The notes beneath the pieces are model-generated. The model searched no databases. It saw only the letters and a list, made by a program, of their open reading frames with translations, and was not told the origin of the DNA. The position numbers and the translations under genes are program-made. A stretch of 6,742 nucleotides of DNA from Bacillota bacterium. Lineage in GTDB: Bacteria > Bacillota > Clostridia > Lachnospirales > Lachnospiraceae. Positions 1 through 6,146 of the stretch are shown here, in pieces (positions within the stretch are counted from its first letter, which is position 1; every line of letters starts with the position of its first letter). The DNA lies in contig JAEZXP010000206.1 in the NCBI GenBank assembly GCA_023419655.1, positions 1 to 6,742 of the forward strand, in the 5' to 3' direction.

Positions 1-1325
1 TGACGGACGGAAGTCCCGCAAAATTAATATTGAAGTTCTCTGGGCCAATGTTAATCGGTAATATATTTCAGCAGCTTTATAATATGGTGGATTCAATTGT
101 TGTAGGAAAGTTTGTTAATAAGGATGCGTTGGCAGCAGTAGGTGCAACCGGCTCATCCGTCTTTCTTATCTTTGCCTTGACGTTTGGTTTGTCTGCGGGT
201 ATTGCCATTGTAATCTCACAGTATTTTGGAGCCGGAGAATATGATAAGGTCAGAAAGAGCTTTGCTACAGCAGCCTATATGATAGTTATCGCATCAATTA
301 TTATGGGAGTAGTCGGATACTTTGTAAGCCGTCCTATACTGGAGCTTTTGGGTACCCCGGCAGGTATAATCGACCAGTCGGATAGTTACATGAAGATATC
401 TTTCTTAGGTATCCTTGGCGTGGCCAGTTACAATGGTATGTCGGCCGTGCTTCGTGCCCTGGGGGATGCCGTAACACCATTGATTTTTTTGATTGTTGCA
501 AGTCTCCTCAATGTGGTGCTGGATTTGTTATTTGTAATTGTATTTCATATGGGCGTTCCCGGTGTGGCTATTGCTACGATAATTTCTCAAATTCTATCCG
601 GTATAGGCTGTATTGTTTACGGATTAATGAAGGTGAAGATTCTTCGCATGCCTTTAAAGGAATTTAAACCCGACAGGGAGATTCTCTCAAGATGTATCCG
701 GCTTGGTATTCCTGTGGCTTTGCAGAATTCCTTTGTATCTATCTCCATGATGGCTTTGCAATTTGTTATTAACGGTTTTCAAGAGACCATAATCGCGGCA
801 TATACCGTTGTAAACAGAATAGAGCAGCTGGTTATGCAGCCCTCTATGTCCCTGGGGGCAGCGGTGGCTTCGTTTACAGGGCAAAATATCGGTGCCGGAA
901 AGATTGACAGGGTTAAGAAGGGAATAAAATCATCCGTAATTATAATTTTAACCTTCAGCATGGTGATGCTGCCCGTTATGTATTTTGGCAGCGAATATAT
1001 CATGAGACTATTCACGAAAAAAGAAGATATCGATGTGGTACGGTATGGAATAGAGGGCATAAGGATTACAAGCTTATTCTATAGCTTCCTGGGGTTAATA
1101 TTGGTATCCAGAAACTTCCTCAGCGGTGCCGGTGATGTCAAGATACCTATGATTATGGGAATTATAGAGGTAATCGTCAGAGTAGGTATTTCCATCTACT
1201 TATCAGGTGTTATAGGTTTTCATGGTATATTCTGGGCATCTGCGCTGACCTGGTTTGTCACCGGAATCTTCGGAAGTATAAGGGTGATTTCAGGAAAATG
1301 GATGAATAAATCCATCATAACATAG
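1..1325 (+). CDS. MATE-family multidrug/cation efflux antiporter, 5' end at window edge
   Basis: Inner-membrane antiporter of the MATE family, expected to expel organic cations or drugs in exchange for Na+ or H+; the substrate cannot be read from sequence. The protein is hydrophobic throughout and fits about 12 membrane helices. The N-terminal signature IGNIFQQLYNMVDSIVVG is typical. The two homologous halves each carry the expected motif: ISQYFGAG (nt 213-236) followed by YDKVRKS, and TGQNIGAGKIDRVKKG (about nt 876-923). The frame is open leftwards from the TTG at 30 as T-D-G-S-P-A-K-L-I-L, which is the usual MATE N-terminus, so TTG30 is not the start. The first two bases (TG) could finish an ATG whose A lies just outside; that would give 441 residues, a normal family length. 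The stop is TAG at 1323-1325. Nothing suggests damage. The gene has its own terminator and is probably a separate unit from ku-ligD. Family assignment is firm; the exact start is unseen. Confidence 0.93.
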   Translation, partial: TDGSPAKLILKFSGPMLIGNIFQQLYNMVDSIVVGKFVNKDALAAVGATGSSVFLIFALTFGLSAGIAIVISQYFGAGEYDKVRKSFATAAYMIVIASIIMGVVGYFVSRPILELLGTPAGIIDQSDSYMKISFLGILGVASYNGMSAVLRALGDAVTPLIFLIVASLLNVVLDLLFVIVFHMGVPGVAIATIISQILSGIGCIVYGLMKVKILRMPLKEFKPDREILSRCIRLGIPVALQNSFVSISMMALQFVINGFQETIIAAYTVVNRIEQLVMQPSMSLGAAVASFTGQNIGAGKIDRVKKGIKSSVIIILTFSMVMLPVMYFGSEYIMRLFTKKEDIDVVRYGIEGIRITSLFYSFLGLILVSRNFLSGAGDVKIPMIMGIIEVIVRVGISIYLSGVIGFHGIFWASALTWFVTGIFGSIRVISGKWMNKSIIT

Positions 1326-1367
1326 GGTACATAATCGATACAGCAAAGTAAAATAAAGAACAATCTG

Positions 1368-1417
1368 ACCGTCTGCTTATAAACCGGATTATTCGGGTGA
1401 ATTAGCGGACGGTTTTT
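1368..1417 (+). terminator. Rho-independent terminator of the MATE gene
   Basis: ACCGTCTGCT (1368-1377) pairs with AGCGGACGGT (1404-1413) as a 10-bp stem with one T-G wobble, and the stem runs straight into five T (1413-1417). The 26-nt interior contains a short second stem (CCG near 1384 with CGG near 1394). It lies 43 nt after the MATE stop and 76 nt before the Ku start, so it separates the transporter from the repair operon. The sequence resembles the terminator at 6101-6146. Confidence 0.85.
1373..1408 (+). repeat. Terminator-associated repeat, copy 1
   Basis: This 36-nt segment aligns with 6103-6139 at 26 of 37 columns with one gap, by hand alignment. The best-kept part is CGGGTGAATTAGCGG here against CGGGCGAATTGGCAG there; the differences in that part are all transitions. 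Both copies form the core of a terminator hairpin. Read on the minus strand, copy 1 gives S-A-N-S-P-E-stop and copy 2 gives S-A-N-S-P-G-stop; only copy 2 is part of a real gene. It could be a dispersed terminator family or a chance likeness of two stem-loops. Confidence 0.45.
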
Positions 1418-1471
1418 GAATATCCGGAACCTGTATGGAAACAATAAGCAATGAAGCCAAATTTATTTTAT

Positions 1472-1484
1472 AGGAAAGGCAGGG
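1472..1484 (+). promoter_or_regulatory. Ribosome binding region that favours Ku start at 1493
   Basis: Purine-rich AGGAAAGG (1472-1479) and AGGG (1481-1484) lie 13 and 8 nt upstream of ATG1493. The upstream in-frame ATG at 1451 has no comparable signal and would add 14 residues that are not typical of Ku. This supports ATG1493, although neither match to AGGAGG is perfect. Confidence 0.55.
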
Positions 1485-1492
1485 CTATTAAT

Positions 1493-2266
1493 ATGATATC
1501 ACGCAAGTCAGTTATATCTTTCGGAATGGTTGCAATTCCGATTGCCATGTATACAGCCACACAGGATAATGATATTCATTTTAACCAATTGCATAAGGAG
1601 GACAATAGCCGCATCCGGTATAAGAAAACCTGTGCCCACTGCGGCAAGGAGATTGCATCGCAGGATATTGTAAAGGGCTTTGAATATGATAAGGACAAAT
1701 ATGTAATTATAACGGATGAAGAGATTGAAAAGATTAAGACAGAAAAAGAAAAATCCATTCAAATCCTGCATTTTGCCAATCTGAATCAGATTTCTCCTGT
1801 CTACTACAATAAAACCTATCAGGCTGCACCGGAGACAGGCGGTGAGAAGGCCTTCGAGCTGCTTCGGGCGGCATTGATGAAAGAACAGAAGATAGCAATA
1901 GGAAAAACAGTTATGGGTACGAAGGATACGCTTATGGCGATTATCCCCCGGGAGGATTGTATTCTTATCTCAACAATGTTCTATGCAGAGGATATCAAAG
2001 AGCTTCAAAAACAGTACACCAAGCCCGAGGTATCGGAACAGGAACTAAATATGGCGGCGGCGCTGATTAATTCGATGGATACGCCCTTTGACCCCGAAAA
2101 ATATAAGGACGAATATCAGGAGAGGCTTCGCGTGCTGATTGAGACAAAGGTATCCGGAAAAGAAATTGTTGCAGCAGAGGCGGAGGAGGGCGGTAAGGTT
2201 ATCGACCTGATGGAGGCTCTAAAAGCCAGTGTTGAAAAGGCGAAGAAAGATAAAGAAACGGCGTGA
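1493..2266 (+). CDS. ku: Ku, DNA double-strand-break end-binding protein of NHEJ
   Basis: Prokaryotic Ku: a homodimer that forms a ring around broken DNA ends in the cytoplasm, protects them and recruits LigD. The 257-residue product begins MISRKSVISFGMVAIPIAMY, matching the conserved Ku N-terminus (x-R-x-x-x-I-S-F-G-x-V-x-I-P). The bridge and beta-barrel signatures follow: QLHKED and RIRYKKTC (33-47), DIVKGFEY (58-65), ILHFANLNQISPVYY (91-105), and E-K-A-F-E-L-L-R-A-A-L (118-128). The minimal C-terminal part FDPEKYKDEYQERL (199-212) is present, then a short charged tail rich in Lys and Glu. C47 and C50 form a CxxC (CAHCG), with no second pair in the chain. Length is normal for the compact type without a long lysine tail. 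An in-frame ATG at 1451 is a less likely start, since Ku homology begins at 1493. It overlaps nothing and is followed 4 nt later by ligD, so the two are almost certainly co-transcribed. Confidence 0.96.
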   Translation: MISRKSVISFGMVAIPIAMYTATQDNDIHFNQLHKEDNSRIRYKKTCAHCGKEIASQDIVKGFEYDKDKYVIITDEEIEKIKTEKEKSIQILHFANLNQISPVYYNKTYQAAPETGGEKAFELLRAALMKEQKIAIGKTVMGTKDTLMAIIPREDCILISTMFYAEDIKELQKQYTKPEVSEQELNMAAALINSMDTPFDPEKYKDEYQERLRVLIETKVSGKEIVAAEAEEGGKVIDLMEALKASVEKAKKDKETA

Positions 2267-2270
2267 TGCT

Positions 2271-4709
2271 ATGGCGGATAAGCTAAGTGTATATAATCAA
2301 AAAAGAAACTTTGAAAAGACCTTTGAACCGGAGGGAATAGAAGAATTCCATGAAGAGGGCTTGCGATTTGTCGTTCAGCACCATATGGCAAGCAGAGACC
2401 ATTACGATTTGCGTCTAGAGTGGAAGGGGGTGCTTCTAAGCTGGGCGATACCCAAAGGGCCCTCCTATAATACCCGTGACAAGAGGCTTTCGGTACGGGT
2501 GGAAGACCATCCGCTGGAATACAGGAACTTTGAAGGCACGATTCCAAAAGGGGAATACGGCGGCGGTATCATCATGCTGTGGGATGAAGGCTTCTGGGAA
2601 CCTTACGGTGATGTGGAAGAAGGACTTCGCAGGGGAGAACTTAAATTTATCCTGAAGGGAAGAAGGCTAAAGGGAAAATGGGCTTTAATCCGTTGGAAAT
2701 CAAAATCGGATGAGAAGAAGGACAACTGGCTTTTATTAAAGGAAAAGGACGAGTATGTCAACACCTCCGACGGAATATCTGAACTTACAACCAGTATAAG
2801 AACAGGACGCACCATGGCGGAAATCGAGAAGGGAGAAGAGGAGAAGGTCGTAAGAAATCCTTTTGACAGTGTCGATGTGCAGCTTGCTGAATTAATTGGC
2901 AGAATTCCTGAAACGGATGACTGGCTTTATGAGCTAAAATATGACGGCTACAGGATTCTTGCCTTTATCGAAAATAACAGTGTCCGGTTGGTTACTAGAA
3001 ATAACAATGACTATACGAACCGGTTTCATGATATTACAGTCTCTCTGATGGATTTTGCCGAAGGAAGGGCAATGGTACTGGACGGGGAAATAGTAATTAC
3101 TGACGAAGCGGGCAGGACGGATTTTCAGGCACTTCAAAATCATATGAAGAACCCGAGAACAAGTAAGCCAACCTATATTGTCTTTGATATTCTTGCACTG
3201 GACGGAGCGGATATCCGCAAACAGCCTCTTATTAACAGAAAAGAAATACTTGAAAAATTGATGGAGACAGCTCCTAAAAATCTTTACTACAGCCGCCATA
3301 TCAAAGGAAACGCAAAGGAATGCCTTACGGCGGCCTGCGAGGCGGAGATGGAAGGAATCGTCGGTAAAAGAGCGGATTCTGTCTACAGCGGAACCAGAAA
3401 CGGGGACTGGGTTAAACTCAAATGCCACAAAAGGCGGGAATTCGTCATCGGAGGATACACGCTCTCCGATAAAAGAACCAGCGGAGTAAGCTCGCTTCTT
3501 CTCGGCACCTATGAGAATGAGGAATTGGTATATGCAGGGCGTGCCGGAACCGGAATGAGTGAAACGGATAGGAAGGAGATGGAGACCAAATTCAACGATA
3601 TAAAAAGAACGAATCCGCCTTTTAAAGACGCACCGGAGGCCCGGCCAAAGGAAAAGATTATATGGCTTGAGCCTGAATTGGTGGCAGAAATTGAATTTGC
3701 CGAATGGACAAAAGAGAATCTGCTGAGGCAGGCGAGCTTTAAAGGGATGAGGACGGATAAAAACCCCAAGGATATAAAGAAGGAAAAGGCAGGAGATGAA
3801 GCACAGCTTCAAGAGCTGGACAAAGGAGCAGATAAACCAATGGAAGTTAATCCGAACACAATAATTGAAGGAGTGACAATTACAAATCCGGACAAGGTGA
3901 TATTCGATAGTCCCGTAATCACGAAAGAAGAGGTGGTCCGGTACTATGAGGCGGTTTCACAGCGTATGCTGCCCTATATAAGCCGCCGGATATTAAGTAT
4001 TGTACGCTGTCCCAAGGGGATATCGGGAACCTGCTTTTACAGAAAGCATCCCGGTCCGGGAGGGAAAGGTGTTATCACCATGGCGGTTACTACCGGCAGT
4101 AAGGAGACGGAGGATTACTTTTATATAGAGAATATAGTGGGGCTTATATCCGAAGTCCAGATGGGTACCCTGGAATTTCATACATGGGGAAGCCGTGTTG
4201 ACGAGCTTGAAAAGCCGGACAGGATGGTATTTGACCTGGACCCTGATGAAGGAATGGAGATTGACCGGGTACGCCGTGGTGTGCTGGATATCAAAAGTAT
4301 CCTGACCGAGCTTTCATTAAAATCCTATCTTAAGACCAGCGGCGGCAAGGGATACCATGTGGTAGTACCGCTAAAGCCGGGTGTTTCATGGGATATATTT
4401 TATGATTTTGCAAAAAATGTTGCCAAAGTAATGGAGCAGAAGTGGCCCGACCGGTATACAAGCAATGTCCGAAAGGCGAAGCGTACCGATAAGATATTTA
4501 TTGATTGGATTCGAAACGGAAGGGGAGCCACAAGTATTGCTCCCTATTCCATAAGAGCAAGAAAAGGAGCAAGGGTGTCCATGCCGATTTCCTGGGATGA
4601 GCTGGACAGGGTAGCGCCTGACAGCGTAACGATGGAGGAGGCCCTTTTAAGGATAAAGGAGGATGACCCCTGGAAAGATTTTTTTGATAATAATCAGATG
4701 CTAAAGTAA
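2271..4709 (+). CDS. ligD: LigD, multidomain NHEJ ligase: phosphoesterase-ligase-polymerase
   Basis: Processes and seals Ku-bound DNA ends. The 812-residue chain has three domains. (1) 3'-phosphoesterase, about 15-180: HHMASRDHYDLRLE (37-50) supplies H38, H44, D46 and R48, and VEDHPLEY supplies H80 and Y84; the spacing matches the catalytic set described for Pseudomonas LigD. (2) ATP-dependent DNA ligase, about 200-505: KYDG with adenylated K223, LDGEIVI with E272, EGIVGKR (361-367) and WVKLKC (380-385), then an OB-fold (YAGRAGTGMS). (3) After a charged linker (about 500-528), an archaeo-eukaryotic-type primase/polymerase, about 530-812: FDLDP with metal ligands D655 and D657, SGGKGYH (690-696), and FIDW with D745. 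All three sites look intact. Start ATG2271 lies 4 nt after the Ku stop with little Shine-Dalgarno, implying translational coupling. An in-frame GTG at 2229 would overlap Ku and adds only a basic stretch, so it was not chosen. The order matches Pseudomonas, not the LIG-POL type of Bacillus. Confidence 0.97.
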   Translation: MADKLSVYNQKRNFEKTFEPEGIEEFHEEGLRFVVQHHMASRDHYDLRLEWKGVLLSWAIPKGPSYNTRDKRLSVRVEDHPLEYRNFEGTIPKGEYGGGIIMLWDEGFWEPYGDVEEGLRRGELKFILKGRRLKGKWALIRWKSKSDEKKDNWLLLKEKDEYVNTSDGISELTTSIRTGRTMAEIEKGEEEKVVRNPFDSVDVQLAELIGRIPETDDWLYELKYDGYRILAFIENNSVRLVTRNNNDYTNRFHDITVSLMDFAEGRAMVLDGEIVITDEAGRTDFQALQNHMKNPRTSKPTYIVFDILALDGADIRKQPLINRKEILEKLMETAPKNLYYSRHIKGNAKECLTAACEAEMEGIVGKRADSVYSGTRNGDWVKLKCHKRREFVIGGYTLSDKRTSGVSSLLLGTYENEELVYAGRAGTGMSETDRKEMETKFNDIKRTNPPFKDAPEARPKEKIIWLEPELVAEIEFAEWTKENLLRQASFKGMRTDKNPKDIKKEKAGDEAQLQELDKGADKPMEVNPNTIIEGVTITNPDKVIFDSPVITKEEVVRYYEAVSQRMLPYISRRILSIVRCPKGISGTCFYRKHPGPGGKGVITMAVTTGSKETEDYFYIENIVGLISEVQMGTLEFHTWGSRVDELEKPDRMVFDLDPDEGMEIDRVRRGVLDIKSILTELSLKSYLKTSGGKGYHVVVPLKPGVSWDIFYDFAKNVAKVMEQKWPDRYTSNVRKAKRTDKIFIDWIRNGRGATSIAPYSIRARKGARVSMPISWDELDRVAPDSVTMEEALLRIKEDDPWKDFFDNNQMLK

Positions 4710-4751
4710 ATATAACAGGCAAAATCTCTGTCTTGTAATCGTCACTTTTTG

Positions 4752-4780
4752 TTGCATCTTCTCTTATCATATAATATAAT
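4752..4780 (+). promoter_or_regulatory. Sigma-A type promoter for the diguanylate cyclase gene
   Basis: TTGCAT (4752-4757) is a good -35 box and TATAAT (4775-4780) a perfect -10 box, separated by 17 nt. A second overlapping TATAAT lies at 4770-4775. Transcription would begin near 4787, giving a leader of about 130 nt before the cyclase start. It is the only strong housekeeping promoter match I see in the window. Confidence 0.65.
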
Positions 4781-4798
4781 GATTTGAATGTGTGAAAA

Positions 4799-4832
4799 GG
4801 GCAGGCCCAAATATTTCAATTTATTTGCAAAT
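4799..4832. other. Cluster of short palindromes in the cyclase leader
   Basis: Three inverted repeats lie within 34 nt just after the predicted transcription start: GGGCAGGCCC (4799-4808, arms GGGC/GCCC around AG), AAATATTT (4809-4816) and ATTTGCAAAT (4823-4832). They are placed where a repressor could bind. Short palindromes are frequent by chance in AT-rich DNA, so operator function is a guess. None makes a stable RNA hairpin of useful loop size. Confidence 0.25.
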
Positions 4833-4905
4833 GCCATATAACATTTTTTAAAAGAATCATATAAATAATAATATAATTTGCTTTTATATTTTACCGATAC
4901 ATGAC

Positions 4906-4911
4906 AGGGAG
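4906..4911 (+). promoter_or_regulatory. Ribosome binding site that decides the cyclase start
   Basis: AGGGAG at 4906-4911 precedes three in-frame start codons: GTG4911, ATG4914 and GTG4920. Only GTG4920 sits at normal distance (8 nt); ATG4914 would have 2 nt and GTG4911 overlaps the site. ATG4914 remains possible because ATG is the stronger codon. Confidence 0.5.
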
Positions 4912-4919
4912 TGATGATA

Positions 4920-6074
4920 GTGCTTTCTCCGATATTTCTATATGTTGAGTTGTATTGTTTTGCCATAGCAATATTACTTATAATTGTCTGGAATATCTGC
5001 CGTCAGGATCATTGGTATGCATATGACCAGAAAATCTTTATGATGCTGGTATGTTCCAATATTGCTATTTTAATTTTTGAAATGATGATAAGACTGTTAA
5101 TTGGCAGACAAGGTAATTATGTAAGACTGATATGCATATTTCTGGTTGTGTTATATAATATTTTAAATCCGATTATATGTATTATTTGGTATTACTATGT
5201 AGATTACTATGTTTATGGTGATAAAGAACGTATCTCATTAATACGTATGCCTATACTTATTCCATTGTTAATAAATACATTGCTGTCGGTTGCCAGTGTA
5301 TTTCTTAATATTTATTTTGTTTTTGATGAAAATAATTTTTATTACAAAGGAAAATTTATTTATATTCTGCTGGGGATATGTCTCTATATCATTGTATATA
5401 CTTCCGTGTTGCTGATAAGAAAACGGGAAAAAATCAATAGAGAGGAATTTTACTATCTATTCTTTTTTTCCATCCCTCCTTCGATAGCCGGAATTATACA
5501 AGCGTTCATTCCTGTTTCCGGAATAAGTCTTATATGGATAATTGTAACATTGTCTGTCTATATTATATTCATTAATATTCAGAAGGAACAGATCTATACG
5601 GATTATCTGACAGGTGTTAACAATAGGAGATATCTGGACAGCTTTCTTCATACCGCAGTAAAAAAACATGGCTGTAAACCACTTGCCTGTATAATGATTG
5701 ACATAGATGCATTTAAGATGATTAATGATGAGCATGGGCACGGTCGGGGAGATCAGGCGCTAAAATATACCGTGCAAATATTGAAAAATACTTTTAAAGA
5801 GACGGATTTTATTGCCAGGTATGGCGGGGATGAATTTGTTGTTTTGACACAGGTGGAGAACATGTCAGAACTGTCAGAATTGGTTCATAGACTAAAGGAA
5901 AGAGTATCTCATTTTAACCGGCAGAAAGTTGTTCCTTATGAGATTAACCTGAGCATCGGATATGATATCTATACAAAAGAATCAGGCATGTCAATAAAGG
6001 AATTTATGTATAAAATAGACCAGCTATTATATATAGACAAGAAATCACATAAGAATATTTCAGGATTATCTTAA
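4920..6074 (+). CDS. Membrane diguanylate cyclase: 7-helix N-terminal region plus GGDEF domain
   Basis: Predicted to make cyclic di-GMP from two GTP in response to a signal sensed in or at the membrane. With the start at GTG4920 it has 384 residues. Roughly 1-221 is very hydrophobic, with about seven helices (near 3-25, 40-61, 68-94, 108-134, 144-166, 178-197, 201-221); I do not recognise this region as a named sensor domain. The GGDEF domain follows: DYLTGVNNRRYLD (228-240), metal ligand D261 in IDIDAFK, N269 and D278 in the substrate-binding part NDEHGHGRGD, and an intact GGDEF at 302-306 (nt 5823-5837). The inhibitory I-site, normally RxxD five residues before GGDEF, reads KETD (293-296), so classical product inhibition may be weak or absent. 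There is no EAL or HD-GYP domain. It has its own promoter and terminator, so it is likely monocistronic. The start could also be 4911 or 4914. Cyclase activity is inferred from motifs. Confidence 0.9.
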   Translation: MLSPIFLYVELYCFAIAILLIIVWNICRQDHWYAYDQKIFMMLVCSNIAILIFEMMIRLLIGRQGNYVRLICIFLVVLYNILNPIICIIWYYYVDYYVYGDKERISLIRMPILIPLLINTLLSVASVFLNIYFVFDENNFYYKGKFIYILLGICLYIIVYTSVLLIRKREKINREEFYYLFFFSIPPSIAGIIQAFIPVSGISLIWIIVTLSVYIIFINIQKEQIYTDYLTGVNNRRYLDSFLHTAVKKHGCKPLACIMIDIDAFKMINDEHGHGRGDQALKYTVQILKNTFKETDFIARYGGDEFVVLTQVENMSELSELVHRLKERVSHFNRQKVVPYEINLSIGYDIYTKESGMSIKEFMYKIDQLLYIDKKSHKNISGLS

Positions 6075-6100
6075 CCGGCACTTCATTCCAAAGCATAGTT

Positions 6101-6146
6101 ATCTGCCAATAAGCCCTGTCTATCCGGGCGAATTGGCAGATTTTTT
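6101..6146 (+). terminator. Rho-independent terminator of the cyclase gene, inside the DedA 3' end
   Basis: ATCTGCCAAT (6101-6110) pairs perfectly with ATTGGCAGAT (6132-6141), extended inward past an AA/GA mismatch by GCCC (6113-6116) with GGGC (6126-6129). A run of six T (6141-6146), C and more T follows, so it works on the plus strand. On the minus strand the same stem is not followed by a T-run. The right arm and T-run are also coding sequence for the last residues of the DedA protein. Confidence 0.9.
6103..6139 (+). repeat. Terminator-associated repeat, copy 2
   Basis: Partner of the segment at 1373-1408, with 26 of 37 aligned columns identical by hand. This copy has the more perfect hairpin and is shared with the end of the DedA gene, whose last residues S-A-N-S-P-G and stop codon it encodes on the minus strand. 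Confidence 0.45.

Larger units (their letters stand above)
4710..4919. other. AT-rich intergenic region between ligD and the cyclase gene
   Basis: This is the longest non-coding stretch, about 210 nt, clearly richer in A and T than ligD. It holds a vegetative-type promoter (4752-4780), small palindromes (4799-4832) and the ribosome binding site of the cyclase gene. I found no convincing terminator for ligD: the only candidate, ACAG/CTGT at 4715-4731, is 4 bp and lacks an adjoining T-run. A minus-strand reading frame crosses the region, but it lacks a ribosome binding site and family resemblance. No known riboswitch was recognised. Confidence 0.6.

Noticed and set aside
30..1325. TTG at 30 as true start of the MATE gene
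   Set aside because: The frame stays open to the left edge and encodes the usual MATE N-terminal residues T-D-G-S-P-A-K-L-I-L, so the real start is at or before the edge.
1389..1418. Minus-strand K-P-S-A-N-S-P-E-stop at copy 1 as the remnant of a DedA-like gene
   Set aside because: Upstream on that strand only about 30 codons are open, with no DedA-like residues. The resemblance is confined to the hairpin, so a shared terminator element explains it better than a gene remnant.
2229..2270. GTG2229 as LigD start
   Set aside because: It would overlap Ku by 38 nt with no ribosome binding site, and the added residues are a basic run with no match to LigD; ATG2271 fits better.
2934..3812. Long (292-codon) minus-strand reading frame antisense to ligD
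   Set aside because: It lies wholly opposite the conserved ligase domain, shows no family resemblance and is Cys/Phe/Arg-rich as expected of a reverse-strand shadow. LigD coding is certain there.
4715..4731. Hairpin after ligD (ACAG/CTGT) as a terminator
   Set aside because: The stem has only four pairs, and the nearest T-run begins about 15 nt later, so it does not have terminator form.
4790..4835. Possible cyclic di-GMP (GEMM) riboswitch before the cyclase gene, suggested by AAAAGGGCAGGCC
   Set aside because: Only a short AGGGCA resemblance is present; the second conserved half, the tetraloop-receptor parts and an expression-platform hairpin are missing.
4742..4966. Minus-strand 74-codon frame across the intergenic region
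   Set aside because: There is no ribosome binding site before its ATG, it overlaps the cyclase start and promoter, and it has no recognisable domain.
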